Assembly (NCBI GenBank): GCA_005878835.1
Contig: VBMV01000056.1
Location: 1 to 64,000, forward strand
Direction of reading: 5' to 3'
Origin: Gammaproteobacteria bacterium
Lineage (GTDB): Bacteria > Pseudomonadota > Gammaproteobacteria > Steroidobacterales > Steroidobacteraceae
Length of the DNA stretch: 64,000 nucleotides
How positions within the stretch are numbered: the stretch's first letter is position 1; the number at the start of each line of letters is the position of its first letter. This document shows positions 55,425 through 64,000 of the stretch, in pieces. A model generated the notes under the pieces. That model searched no databases. It was not told the DNA's origin and saw only the letters and a program-made list of their open reading frames with translations. Both the position numbers and the translations under genes were made by a program.

Positions 55425-56609
55425 ATGGCCCGTAAGAGCGGCAAGGCGGCGCGCGCCGCGGGACGAGCTGCCCGCGCGGCGGCCACACCGCGCGCCGCGG
55501 CGACAGCGCCGGCAGCAGCGCCGCCGCCGCTCAACCTCGAGCAGGTGCGCGAGCGCATCGACGCGGTCGATGAGCGCATTCACGCGCTGATCAACGAGCG
55601 CGCGCGCCTCGCGCAGCAGGTGGGGATTTCCAAGAGCAGCGACGGCCGCACGGTGGATTTCTATCGCCCGGAGCGCGAGGCGCAGGTGCTGCGGCGCGCG
55701 CAGGCGCGCAACAAGGGACCGTTGCGCGACGCGGAGGTGCTGCGGCTGTTTCGCGAGATCATGTCGGCGTGTCTCGCGCAGCAGGAGCCGCTCAAAGTGG
55801 CGTTCCTCGGTCCCGAAGGCACCTTCACGCAAACCGCGGTGCTCAATCATTTCGGGCACTCGGTGCGCGCCCTGCCGCTCGCCTCGATCGACGAGGTGTT
55901 TCACGAGGTGGAGGCGGCGAGCGCGGATTTCGGGGTGGTGCCCATCGAGAACTCCACCGAGGGCACGGTCAACCACACGCTGGACCGCTTCCTCACCTCG
56001 CCGCTGAAGATCTGCGGCGAGGTGGAGCTGCGCGTGCGCCATCACCTCATGGGTGCCATGAGCGCGCTGGCGCGCGTCGAGCGCGTCTGCTCGCACCCGC
56101 AATCCCTCGGCCAGTGCCGGCAATGGCTCGAGGAGCATCTGCCGGGTGTCGAGCAGGTGCCGGTATCCAGCAACGCAGAAGGGGCGCGGCGCGCGCGCGA
56201 CGAGAAGGGCAGTGCGGCGATTGCCGGCGAGACCGCCGCGGAGGTCTACGGCCTGAAGGTCCTGGCCGCCGAGATCGAGGATCGCGCCGACAACACCACG
56301 CGCTTTCTGGTGCTCGGGCGCAAGCTCTTCACGCCCAGCGGCGAGGATCGCACGACGCTGCTGGTGTCCGTGGGCCACACCGATGCGCCCGGGGCGCTGT
56401 ACCGGCTGCTCGAGCCGCTGGCGCGCCACCGCGTGTCCCTGACGCGCATCGAATCGCGGCCCTCGAGGCGGCGCAAGTGGGATTACGTGTTCTTCATGGA
56501 TCTCGAGGGCCACGCCGACGAGCCCCACGTCGCCAAGGCGCTGGCGGCGCTGAAAAAGCGCGCCTCGCTGTTTCGCGTGCTCGGCTCCTATCCACGGGCG
56601 GTGCAATGA
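55425..56609 (+). CDS. pheA: Chorismate mutase/prephenate dehydratase
   Basis: The 394-residue P-protein has an Ala/Arg-rich N-terminal extension (about 40 residues), a chorismate mutase AroQ domain ('[26 protein letters not shown]'), a prephenate dehydratase domain ('[13 protein letters not shown]', '[15 protein letters not shown]', 'NTTRFLVLG') and a C-terminal ACT domain with '[10 protein letters not shown]' for Phe feedback. ATG 55425 was chosen; GTG 55395 overlapping the serA stop is an alternative. Confidence 0.96.
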   Translation: MARKSGKAARAAGRAARAAATPRAAATAPAAAPPPLNLEQVRERIDAVDERIHALINERARLAQQVGISKSSDGRTVDFYRPEREAQVLRRAQARNKGPLRDAEVLRLFREIMSACLAQQEPLKVAFLGPEGTFTQTAVLNHFGHSVRALPLASIDEVFHEVEAASADFGVVPIENSTEGTVNHTLDRFLTSPLKICGEVELRVRHHLMGAMSALARVERVCSHPQSLGQCRQWLEEHLPGVEQVPVSSNAEGARRARDEKGSAAIAGETAAEVYGLKVLAAEIEDRADNTTRFLVLGRKLFTPSGEDRTTLLVSVGHTDAPGALYRLLEPLARHRVSLTRIESRPSRRRKWDYVFFMDLEGHADEPHVAKALAALKKRASLFRVLGSYPRAVQ

Positions 56610-57931
56610 GCCATTCCGGCGGCGAGCGTTATCGCATCCGCCCCGGCGGCGGCGTCGGCGGCACGCTCACGGTGCCGGGCGACAAGTCGATCTCGCACCG
56701 CGCGCTCATGCTCGGTGCGCTCGCCGAGGGCGACACGCACATCAGTGGCTTCCTCGCCGGCGAGGATTGCCTCGCCACGGTACGGGCGCTGCAGGGGCTC
56801 GGGGTGCACATCGAGGGGCCGCGGGAGGCGCAGGTGCTGGTGCGCGGGGTGGGCGCACACGGCCTCGCAGCCCCGCGCTCGCCCCTCGACATGGGCAATG
56901 CCGGCACCGCGATGCGCCTGATGATGGGCCTGCTGGCACCGCAGAGATTCGACTCGACGCTCATCGGCGACGAGTCGCTCATGCGCCGGCCGATGGAGCG
57001 CGTCGCGGTGCCGCTGCAGATGATGGGAGCGCGCATCCAGACGCAGCAAGGCCGGCCACCTGTGCTGATTCGTGGTACGCCGCATCTGCGGGCCATTCAC
57101 TACAGCCTGCCGGTGGCGAGCGCGCAGGTGAAATCCGCGATCCTGCTCGCCGGTCTCGCCGCGAGCGGGCGCACGCACCTGACGGAGCCGGCGCCCTCGC
57201 GCGATCACACCGAGCGCATGCTCGGCGCCTTCGGGGTGCAGCTGTCGCACGAGGGCCGCGCCATCGCGATGGAAGGCGGGCAGACCCTGCACGGCACGCC
57301 GGTAGCGGTGCCGGCGGATTTCTCCTCGGCGGCGTTCTTCCTGGTGGCGGGGTGCCTCGCGGCCGATCGCCCACTCACGCTCACCCACGTCGGCGTGAAC
57401 CCGACGCGGACCGGGCTCATCGAGCTGCTGCGGCGCATGGGAGCGGACATCCGCCTGCATCCTCACGCCGCGCCAGGGGGGCCGACGCCCGAGCCGGTGG
57501 CCGACATCGAAGTTCACCGTAGCGCCCTGCACGGCATCACGGTGCCCGAGGCGCTCATTCCGGCCTCGATCGATGAGTTTCCGGTGTTCTTCATCGCCGC
57601 GGCGTGCGCCAGCGGCGAGACCCTGGTGCGCGGGGCACTCGAGCTGCGCGTCAAGGAGAGTGACCGGCTCGCCGCCATGGCCGCGGGGCTGGGTGAGCTC
57701 GGCGTCGAGCACCAGCTGCTGCCCGATGGCCTGTGGCTGCGTGGCGCGGAGGCGCTCGGGGGCGGCACGATCGACAGCCGCGGCGATCACCGCATCGCCA
57801 TGGCGTTCGCGGTGGCGGCGCTGCGGGCGCGCGCCCCCATCGAGATCCGGGACGTCGCCAACGTGGCGACTTCGTTTCCTGGGTTCGTGGGCACGGCGCG
57901 TGCCGCCGGCCTGGATCTCGAAGCGCTCTGA
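56606..57931 (+). CDS. aroA: 3-phosphoshikimate 1-carboxyvinyltransferase (EPSP synthase)
   Basis: The 441-residue shikimate-pathway enzyme contains 'LTVPGDKSISHRALMLGALA', 'DMGNAGTAMRLMMGL', 'SAQVKSAILLAGL' and 'RGDHRIAMAFAVA'. It is closer to the PGDKSISHR type than to the E. coli type; the Pro at E. coli position 101 is Leu here while the Gly of NAGTAMR is kept. ATGA overlap with pheA. Confidence 0.97.
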   Translation: MSHSGGERYRIRPGGGVGGTLTVPGDKSISHRALMLGALAEGDTHISGFLAGEDCLATVRALQGLGVHIEGPREAQVLVRGVGAHGLAAPRSPLDMGNAGTAMRLMMGLLAPQRFDSTLIGDESLMRRPMERVAVPLQMMGARIQTQQGRPPVLIRGTPHLRAIHYSLPVASAQVKSAILLAGLAASGRTHLTEPAPSRDHTERMLGAFGVQLSHEGRAIAMEGGQTLHGTPVAVPADFSSAAFFLVAGCLAADRPLTLTHVGVNPTRTGLIELLRRMGADIRLHPHAAPGGPTPEPVADIEVHRSALHGITVPEALIPASIDEFPVFFIAAACASGETLVRGALELRVKESDRLAAMAAGLGELGVEHQLLPDGLWLRGAEALGGGTIDSRGDHRIAMAFAVAALRARAPIEIRDVANVATSFPGFVGTARAAGLDLEAL

Positions 57932-57946
57932 GGCAAGCCGATCCGC

Positions 57947-58639
57947 ATGCCCCGACACAGCGCCTCTCCCATCGTCACCATCGACGGCCCGAGTGGCTCG
58001 GGCAAGGGCACCATCAGCCGCGCGGTCGCGCGGCGGGTCGGCTGGCATCTGCTCGACAGCGGCGCGCTGTATCGCCTGGTGGCGCTCGCCGGGCTCGCCG
58101 CCGGTGCGGCGAGCGAGGATGAGGAGCGGCACGCCGAGCTCGCCGCGCGCATGGATGTCGCCTTCGATTCGGACCCGGGGGGCGGCGAGCGCGTACGGCT
58201 CGACGGGCGTGATGTGACCGGGGAGCTCCGCTCCGAAGCCGCGGGCCAGGGGGCCTCACGGGTGGCCGCCTGGCCGGGGGTGCGCGCCGCGTTGCTCGAG
58301 CGCCAAAGGGCCTTCGCGCGGCCCCCGGGACTGGTGGCCGACGGCCGGGATATGGGCACCGTGGTGTTCCCCGGGGCGGACCTGAAAATATTCCTGACCG
58401 CCACCCCCGAGGAGAGGGCCCTGCGCCGCCATAAGCAGTTGAAAGACAAGGGTTCCGATGTTAGCCTTCCCGCCCTTTCGCGCGAGATAGCCGAGCGGGA
58501 CTCGAGGGATCAGACCCGTCAGATCGCCCCGTTGCGGCCTGCGCCCGACGCCTGTGTGATCGACTCGACCGGACTTGAGGTCGGGGCGGTGGTGGGACGG
58601 GTGCTGGAACTGATGGCCGCTCGGCGCTTGTGGCGCTGA
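57947..58639 (+). CDS. cmk: Cytidylate kinase
   Basis: The 230-residue kinase phosphorylates CMP and dCMP. The P-loop is in 'TIDGPSGSGKGTISRAVA'; 'LDSGALYRLVALAG', 'VADGRDMGTVVFPGADLKIFL' and 'RDSRDQTRQIAPL' are family motifs. It sits 15 bases after aroA and before rpsA, the conserved order. Confidence 0.97.
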   Translation: MPRHSASPIVTIDGPSGSGKGTISRAVARRVGWHLLDSGALYRLVALAGLAAGAASEDEERHAELAARMDVAFDSDPGGGERVRLDGRDVTGELRSEAAGQGASRVAAWPGVRAALLERQRAFARPPGLVADGRDMGTVVFPGADLKIFLTATPEERALRRHKQLKDKGSDVSLPALSREIAERDSRDQTRQIAPLRPAPDACVIDSTGLEVGAVVGRVLELMAARRLWR

Positions 58640-58686
58640 GGGCGCTCGTCGCGATACGCACGGAAGGTGATTCGAGGTTGGCACGC

Positions 58687-58735
58687 GCAGGATGCGGGTG
58701 CCCGGTGCTTTTTTCCTGGGCCGCAGGATGAGGGT
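58687..58735 (+). promoter_or_regulatory. rpsA leader with repeated GCAGGATG-GGGT motif
   Basis: The 135-bp gap before rpsA holds two copies of GCAGGATGNGGGT (58687-58699 and 58723-58735) on either side of a GGTGC and a six-T run. A short GGCAC/GTGCC stem surrounds the first copy. GGA triplets in leader hairpins are linked to S1 autoregulation in gammaproteobacteria, so this may be the control region. Inference. Confidence 0.45.
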
Positions 58736-58774
58736 CCAGTGCAGGCACGCCGGTAGCGCGTGCAAAGTGAAGGT

Positions 58775-60451
58775 ATGACAGAAAGTTTCGCCCAGCTCTT
58801 CGAGCAGAGTCTCGCCAATCAGCGCATCCGCCCGGGGATGATCCTTACCGGGCTCGTCATCGACGTCACCACGGACGTCGTCATCGTCAACGTAGGCCTC
58901 AAGTCCGAGGCCGTGATTCCCCTCGAGCAGTTCAAGAACGAACGCGGCGAGGTGGAGGTCAAGGCCGGCGACCAGGTGGAAGTGGCGCTCGATTCGGTCG
59001 AGGACGGTACCGGCGAGACGCGCCTGTCGCGCGAGAAGGCCAAGCGGGCACGCACCTGGACGCGACTCGAGGAGGCATTCAACAAGTCCGAGATCGTGAC
59101 CGGCGTCATCACCGGGCGCGTCAAGGGCGGCTTCACGGTGGAGATCGAGAACGTGCGGGCGTTCCTGCCGGGGTCGCTGGTGGACGTGCGTCCGGTGCGC
59201 GACACCTCCTATCTGGAAGGCAAGCCGCTCGAGTTCAAGGTCATCAAGCTCGATCAGAAACGCAACAACGTCGTGGTGTCGCGCCGCGCCGTGGTCGAGC
59301 AGGAGTTTTCCGCCGAGCGCAGCGCGCTCATGGAGAACCTGCAGGAAGGCGCGGTGGTGCGCGGCACGGTCAAGAACCTCACCGACTACGGCGCGTTCGT
59401 CGATCTGGGCGGGATCGACGGCCTGCTGCACATCACCGACATGGCGTGGAAGCGCGTCAAGCATCCTTCCGAGGTCGTCAAGGTGGGCGACGAGGTCGAG
59501 GTGCGCATTCTGAAGTTCGACCGCGAGCGCTCGCGCGTGAGCCTGGGGCTCAAGCAGCTGGGCGCGGATCCGTGGCAGAACATCGCGCGCCGCTACCCGC
59601 CGAGTACCCGCGTGTTCGGCAAGGTCACCAACATCGCCGACTACGGCGCGTTCGTGGAGATCGAGGACGGCGTCGAGGGCCTGGTACACGTCTCGGAGAT
59701 GGACTGGACCAACAAGAACGTCAATCCCGCCAAGGTGGTGCACACCGGGCAGGAAGTCGAGGTGATGGTGCTGGACGTGGACGAGGAGCGGCGCCGCATA
59801 TCGCTCGGTCTCAAGCAGTGCCAGGCCAATCCCTGGAAGGAGTTCGCCGAGAACTACAACAAGGGCGACAAGGTGGCGGGCCAGATCAAGTCGATCACCG
59901 ACTTCGGCATTTTCATAGGGCTACAGGGCAACATCGACGGGCTGGTGCACCTGTCGGATATCTCCTGGGACCAGCCGGGCGAGGAGGCGGTGCGCAACTA
60001 CCAGAAGGGCCAGCAGCTCGAGGCCATGGTGCTGTCGATCGACCCGGAGCGCGAGCGCATCTCACTCGGCATCAAACAGCTGGCGAAGGACCCGTTCTCC
60101 GCCTATATCGCCGACAACCCCAAGGGCACGATCGTCAAGGGTGTGGTGAAGGAGGTCGACCCCCGCGGCGCGGTCATCGATCTGGGCAACGGCGTCGAGG
60201 GCCAGCTGCGCGCCTCCGAGCTCGGCCGCGAGCGCGTGGAGGATGCCCGCGCGGTGCTCAAGGTGGGCGATGCGGTCGAGGCGAAGTTCACCGGGGTCGA
60301 CCGCAAGTCGCGCACCATCTCGCTGTCGATCAAGGCCAAGGAGGCTCACGAGGAGGCCGAGGCGGTGCAGAGCTACCGCTCGGAAGCGGCGCCTTCGGGC
60401 ACCAGCCTCGGGGATCTGCTGAAGGAGCACATCGGTTCCGGAGAGCGTTGA
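58775..60451 (+). CDS. rpsA: 30S ribosomal protein S1
   Basis: The 558-residue mRNA-binding protein has six S1 repeats, for example '[20 protein letters not shown]', '[23 protein letters not shown]' and '[24 protein letters not shown]'. Length is typical of gammaproteobacteria. ATG 58775 follows GAAGG and gives the standard [10 protein letters not shown] start. ihfB begins 4 bases after the stop. Confidence 0.98.
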   Translation: MTESFAQLFEQSLANQRIRPGMILTGLVIDVTTDVVIVNVGLKSEAVIPLEQFKNERGEVEVKAGDQVEVALDSVEDGTGETRLSREKAKRARTWTRLEEAFNKSEIVTGVITGRVKGGFTVEIENVRAFLPGSLVDVRPVRDTSYLEGKPLEFKVIKLDQKRNNVVVSRRAVVEQEFSAERSALMENLQEGAVVRGTVKNLTDYGAFVDLGGIDGLLHITDMAWKRVKHPSEVVKVGDEVEVRILKFDRERSRVSLGLKQLGADPWQNIARRYPPSTRVFGKVTNIADYGAFVEIEDGVEGLVHVSEMDWTNKNVNPAKVVHTGQEVEVMVLDVDEERRRISLGLKQCQANPWKEFAENYNKGDKVAGQIKSITDFGIFIGLQGNIDGLVHLSDISWDQPGEEAVRNYQKGQQLEAMVLSIDPERERISLGIKQLAKDPFSAYIADNPKGTIVKGVVKEVDPRGAVIDLGNGVEGQLRASELGRERVEDARAVLKVGDAVEAKFTGVDRKSRTISLSIKAKEAHEEAEAVQSYRSEAAPSGTSLGDLLKEHIGSGER

Positions 60452-60455
60452 GCGC

Positions 60456-60758
60456 ATGACCAAGTCGGAGCTCATCGAGATGATCACCGCCAAGCAGAAG
60501 CACCTGCCGGCGAAGGATGTGGAGCTCGCGCTGAAGCAGATTCTGGAGATCATGAGCGATGCGCTGTCGCAGGGGGAGCGCATCGAGATCCGCGGCTTCG
60601 GCAGCTTCTCGCTGCATTTCCGGCCGCCACGCCAGGGACGCAACCCCAAGACCGGCGAGGCGGTGGCGCTCTCGGGCAAGCACGTCCCGCACTTCAAGCC
60701 CGGCAAGGATCTGCGCGAGCGGGTGAACGACGGCGCCGACCGGCCGATCCGCGACTGA
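60456..60758 (+). CDS. ihfB: Integration host factor subunit beta
   Basis: The 100-residue DNA-bending protein matches IHF-beta: '[21 protein letters not shown]', '[28 protein letters not shown]' with the DNA-intercalating Pro arm (RNPKTG), and '[14 protein letters not shown]'. It follows rpsA as in many gammaproteobacteria. Confidence 0.98.
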   Translation: MTKSELIEMITAKQKHLPAKDVELALKQILEIMSDALSQGERIEIRGFGSFSLHFRPPRQGRNPKTGEAVALSGKHVPHFKPGKDLRERVNDGADRPIRD

Positions 60759-60818
60759 CCTCAGGCGCCTTTCACGTGCGGGGCGCAGCCGCGGCGCGGA
60801 CCTGATATCGTCAGCGAA

Positions 60819-61952
60819 GTGTTCGAGCTGCCTCCACTGCTGCTGGCGCTGGCCTTCGTCCTCGTCGGTCTCGCCGCTTATTTTCTCGGCCGCCGTAACG
60901 GCGCGGCACGCACCGTGCGCCTGCCGCGCGACTACTACGTCGGCCTCGACCATCTCATCAACGACCGTTTCGACCACGCCGCGGAGATCTTCGCCCGCAT
61001 GGCCGAGGCCGACGGCGATGCCGCCGAGATCCAGTTCGCGCTCGGGAGCCTGTTCCGGCGCCGCGGCGAGGTCGATCGTGCGATCGCCATCCATTCGCGC
61101 CTGCGCGATCACGGTGGCCCGGGCACGCGCGACAAGGCGGCATTCGCCCTGGCGCTGGACTATCAGAGCGCGGGGCTCATGGATCGCGCCGAACGCGTGC
61201 TCGAGGAGCTCGCGGCCTCGCGCGAATATCGTCACGCCGCACTCGATCACCTGGTAGGCATCTACGAAACCCAGGGCGACTGGGCCAAGGCGCTCAAGGT
61301 GTTTCACGAGCTGCCCCCGGCCGTGCAGCTCGAGCGCGGGCGGATCGCGGCCCACTACCTGTGTGAGCTCGCCGAATACGCCCTGGTACAGGGCGACAGC
61401 GAGCGCGCGCGCACGCTGCTGCGCCAGGCGCGCACCCATCAGCCGGCGTTGCCCCGCGCGGACATCCTCAGCGCGCGCATCAGCGAAGGAGCCGGGGATG
61501 CCGCTGCCGCGCTGCTGCTGTACCTGCACGCGCTGGAGATGGCGCCGGGCCTGGCGCTCGAGATCATTCCCTCGGTGCTCGCCATCGCCCGCCAGACCGG
61601 GCGCGCCGATATGTTGACCGAGCTGTGCGCGCGGCTGCGACACACCGGCCGGGTCACCCCGCGGCAGCTGGCATGGCTGCTCGCCACGGCGATGCCGCCC
61701 GCGGACGTGGCGCGGCTTCCCGGCATTACCGCGGAGTTCGGCGTGGGCGTGCAGTCGCCTGCCGAGGCGAGCTCGCTGGGCGCGCTTCTCACCCGCATCG
61801 GGGATGCCGGCGGCCGCTATCAGTGCGATGATTGCGGGCTCAACAGCGTCGGCTGGTACTGGCGCTGCCCGAAATGCCGTTCCTGGGACAGCATGCGTCC
61901 GGCGGTCTTCAAGTGGGCCGAGCGCACCGATCAGACCGCCGCCAGATCCTGA
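60819..61952 (+). CDS. lapB: LPS assembly protein LapB (YciM)
   Basis: The 377-residue inner-membrane protein has an N-terminal helix ('[18 protein letters not shown]'), TPR repeats (about 40-300) and a C-terminal rubredoxin-like zinc site ('[23 protein letters not shown]'). It recruits FtsH to degrade LpxC and so limits LPS. It starts at GTG 60819. lapA, usually just upstream in enterics, is absent: only 60 bases separate it from ihfB. Confidence 0.95.
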   Translation: MFELPPLLLALAFVLVGLAAYFLGRRNGAARTVRLPRDYYVGLDHLINDRFDHAAEIFARMAEADGDAAEIQFALGSLFRRRGEVDRAIAIHSRLRDHGGPGTRDKAAFALALDYQSAGLMDRAERVLEELAASREYRHAALDHLVGIYETQGDWAKALKVFHELPPAVQLERGRIAAHYLCELAEYALVQGDSERARTLLRQARTHQPALPRADILSARISEGAGDAAAALLLYLHALEMAPGLALEIIPSVLAIARQTGRADMLTELCARLRHTGRVTPRQLAWLLATAMPPADVARLPGITAEFGVGVQSPAEASSLGALLTRIGDAGGRYQCDDCGLNSVGWYWRCPKCRSWDSMRPAVFKWAERTDQTAARS

Positions 61953-62028
61953 GGCGGCCCGTGATCAAGGCGCCATGCGCAGCGGCCAGACTTGCCTCCT
62001 TGAGGCCGCAGGCCCGCGGAGAATGTGG

Positions 62029-63057
62029 ATGAGGAGCAGCTCGAAGTCGGCCATCCGTACCGCGGTGTTTCCGGTGGCCGGGCGCGGCACGCGCTTTCTG
62101 CCCGCGACCAAGGCGAGCCCGAAGGAAATGCTGCCGGTGGTCGACAAGCCCCTGATCCAGTACGCGGTCGAGGAAGCCCTCGCCGCGGGGGCGCGGCGCC
62201 TGGTGTTCATCACCGGCGCTTCCAAGCGGGCCATCGAGGATCATTTCGACTCCGACCAGGAGCTCGAGCTGATGCTCGAGCAGCAGGGCAAGAGCGATCT
62301 GCTCAACCAGCTGCGCAGCGTGCTGCCCTCGTACGCGTCCTGCATCTACATCCGGCAGCCGGCGCCGTTGGGCCTGGGTCATGCGGTGTTGTGCGCACAG
62401 CCGGCGGTGGGCGCCGAGCCATTCTTCGTGCATCTCGCGGACGATCTGATTCGCAGCGACGTCGCCTGCCTGGCGCAGATGGCGCAGGTCTACGAGGCCA
62501 AGCGTGCCAGCGTCCTCGGGGTGCAGGTGGTGCCGCGCCAGGACACCGAGAAGTATGGCATCGTCGCGCTGGAGGCCGACCGCGCGGTGACCAGCCGGGT
62601 GCGCAGCATCGTCGAGAAGCCCAGGCCCGCCGTGGCGCCCTCGAACCTCGCCGTGGTCGGCCGTTACGTGCTGGCTCCGGCCATCTTCGAGCACCTGGAG
62701 AAGCTGAGCTCCGGCACCGGTGGCGAAATCCAGCTCACCGACGGCATCGCCGCGCTGATGCGCGAGGAAGCGGTGTACGCCTATCGCTTCAGCGGCAAGC
62801 GCTATGACTGTGGCAGCAAGCTCGGCTACCTGCAGGCGACGGTCGAGTACGCGCTCGGTCACCCGGAGCTCGGGCGCAGCTTTCGCAGATATCTGCAGGG
62901 TCTGGACCTGGCGGCCGGCGCCGAGGCGCTGGCGCGCCGCGGCGCCGCAGGCAACGGTGGCGCCCTCGACGGCGGGGAGGCGAGCCCGCGCCGCACGGGC
63001 GCCCGCCGCAAGCGCCCGAGCCGCAAAGCCCAGGCGCCGCTGCGCAGGTCCCCGTAG
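62029..63057 (+). CDS. galU: UTP-glucose-1-phosphate uridylyltransferase
   Basis: The 342-residue enzyme makes UDP-glucose for LPS and polysaccharides. '[31 protein letters not shown]' holds the nucleotide loop, with '[11 protein letters not shown]', '[16 protein letters not shown]' and '[16 protein letters not shown]' conserved. ATG 62029 has GGAG 7 bases upstream; ATG 62023 is also possible. An unusual basic tail ([15 protein letters not shown]...) extends the C-terminus. Confidence 0.95.
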   Translation: MRSSSKSAIRTAVFPVAGRGTRFLPATKASPKEMLPVVDKPLIQYAVEEALAAGARRLVFITGASKRAIEDHFDSDQELELMLEQQGKSDLLNQLRSVLPSYASCIYIRQPAPLGLGHAVLCAQPAVGAEPFFVHLADDLIRSDVACLAQMAQVYEAKRASVLGVQVVPRQDTEKYGIVALEADRAVTSRVRSIVEKPRPAVAPSNLAVVGRYVLAPAIFEHLEKLSSGTGGEIQLTDGIAALMREEAVYAYRFSGKRYDCGSKLGYLQATVEYALGHPELGRSFRRYLQGLDLAAGAEALARRGAAGNGGALDGGEASPRRTGARRKRPSRKAQAPLRRSP

Positions 63058-63071
63058 CGCAGGAGGCCCGG

Positions 63072-64000
63072 ATGTCTACGACGCGCACCTGCTTCCCCGA
63101 CCGGCGACGCCGTCTGGTCACCCTCGCGTGCCTGCTGTTCGGCAGCGCCCCGGCAGCGCAGGCCCAGGTGGTGCTGGTGCCGTCCTCGCCACAGATCGGC
63201 TCTTCGAACCCGATCACCGCGGAGCCACCGGTCTCGCGTCCGCACACGCAGCCCTGTGTAGTGCAACTCTTTCAAAGCCTGAGGTTCGCCGACTTCACCC
63301 CCAAGGTGTTCGCTTACGCCCCGCCCGCTGGCTGCCCGGGACCCTGGGCGCGGGTGGTGCTCAGCGCGGACTTCACGGTGACCGCCGGGCGGCAGTTTGA
63401 CCGTACCGCGGCCTTCTACCTGGGCCACGCCAACATCTATTACGGGACCACGGCCGAGCCGCGGGCTACCCTGAGCCCATCGTGGCACGTGGAGCGCGAC
63501 GTCACCGACCTGACACCGATCTTTGAATCGGCCGAGACGGGCGAGGCCAACATCGGCAACTTCGTGGGCGTATCGGGCGGAGTGACCTACGACGGCATCA
63601 TCTATGCCAGTGCGGCGCTCGAGTTCTATCCCGCCTCGGACGCGCAGCGCGCGCCGCGCACACCTGACCTGGTGGTGCCCGTCAACGGCCCGGGGGGCGA
63701 CGCCGGCACGCTCGGCAGCAGCACCAGTCAGATCACGCAGACACTGACTCTTCCCACCAACGTGGAACGCGCCTATCTGGATGTCATCGCGCAGAGCCAG
63801 TCGAACGACGAATTCTGGTACTTCTGCGTGCCGAGCGATCAGGCCACGAACCTCGAGAGTTGCGGCAATACGCCGTTTCGCGAGACCGAGGTGACCCTCG
63901 ACGGGCAGCCCGCCGGCGTCGCACCGGTATATCCGTGGATCTACACGGGGGGCATCGACCCGTACCTGTGGGAACCGATCCCGGGCGTGCAGACGCTCGA
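63072..64000 (+). CDS. PNGase A-like secreted protein, 5' part (3' end outside window)
   Basis: The frame from ATG 63072 stays open to the window end (about 309 residues seen). AGGAGG lies 6 bases upstream. A signal peptide (LVTLACLLFGSAPAAQA) is followed by segments matching peptide-N4-(N-acetyl-beta-glucosaminyl)asparagine amidase A: 'TAEPRATLSPSWHVERDVTDL', 'LPTNVERAYLDVIAQSQSNDEFWYFCVPSD', 'FRETEVTLDGQPAG' and 'YPWIYTGGIDPYLWEPIPG'. Such enzymes cut N-glycans from glycopeptides and are best known in plants and fungi. Catalytic residues beyond the window cannot be checked. Confidence 0.8.
   Translation, partial: MSTTRTCFPDRRRRLVTLACLLFGSAPAAQAQVVLVPSSPQIGSSNPITAEPPVSRPHTQPCVVQLFQSLRFADFTPKVFAYAPPAGCPGPWARVVLSADFTVTAGRQFDRTAAFYLGHANIYYGTTAEPRATLSPSWHVERDVTDLTPIFESAETGEANIGNFVGVSGGVTYDGIIYASAALEFYPASDAQRAPRTPDLVVPVNGPGGDAGTLGSSTSQITQTLTLPTNVERAYLDVIAQSQSNDEFWYFCVPSDQATNLESCGNTPFRETEVTLDGQPAGVAPVYPWIYTGGIDPYLWEPIPGVQTL

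Overview
The window is about 64 kb of GC-rich chromosomal DNA from a Gram-negative bacterium, almost certainly a gammaproteobacterium. Conserved blocks support this: rimP-nusA-infB-rbfA-truB...rpsO-pnp, smc-zipA-ligA, and gyrA-serC-...-pheA-aroA-cmk-rpsA-ihfB-lapB, plus csrA, dksA and a TonB-dependent receptor. ZipA, LapB and YciB also fit. The Pseudomonas-like gene order, the TonB receptor next to a TPR-sulfotransferase and the PNGase A-like protein suggest a relative of Xanthomonadales, Nevskiales or Steroidobacterales. The genus cannot be set from this sequence alone. No rRNA, tRNA, CRISPR array or insertion sequence was recognised.

Layout. 1-7.7 kb: the end of a TonB-dependent receptor, a convergent TPR-sulfotransferase, and an amino-sugar operon (GH20 hexosaminidase, EIIA-HPr fusion, EIIC-EIIB-EIIB permease). 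7.9-12.7 kb: csrA and a leftward hutU-hutI-hutH histidine-degradation operon. 12.7-18.8 kb: a candidate small RNA with two terminators, then the rimP-nusA-infB-rbfA-truB translation operon. 18.8-27.7 kb: an interruption of the usual truB-rpsO-pnp order by leftward signalling genes (a small lipoprotein, a GGDEF-EAL response regulator, a 1480-residue hybrid histidine kinase and a degenerate PAS-GGDEF-EAL protein) and a broken thioredoxin-like gene. 27.7-32.8 kb: rpsO, pnp, then phaR, gluQ, dksA and queF leftward. 32.9-39.3 kb: smc-zipA-ligA. 39.4-41.2 kb: yciB-bolA-parvulin leftward. 41.3-45.8 kb: yciO, trpS, scpA, scpB and an RluB-like gene. 45.7-49.9 kb: a tightly overlapped leftward run of an MtaD-like gene, ubiG, rmuC and yciK. 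50-64 kb: a GYD-domain gene, gyrA, serC-serA-pheA-aroA-cmk, rpsA-ihfB-lapB, galU, and the start of a PNGase A-like secreted protein that runs off the window.

How the genes work together. The left edge looks like a glycan or chitin-fragment uptake module: outer-membrane import, release of GlcNAc by hexosaminidase, then PTS uptake. The right edge begins a secreted enzyme that may cut N-glycans from glycopeptides. In between is mostly core information processing, chromosome segregation (smc and scpAB both present) and serine/aromatic amino-acid synthesis.

The most unusual theme is a set of proteins that keep a family fold but lack the residues needed for the family reaction. These are an HPr domain with Tyr in place of the phospho-accepting His, a second EIIB domain with Ala in place of Cys, an RluB-like protein with Pro in place of the catalytic Asp, an MtaD-like protein missing a metal-ligand His and the catalytic His, and a GGDEF-EAL protein with both motifs lost. 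I read each substitution from the codons. Their functional meaning is inference.
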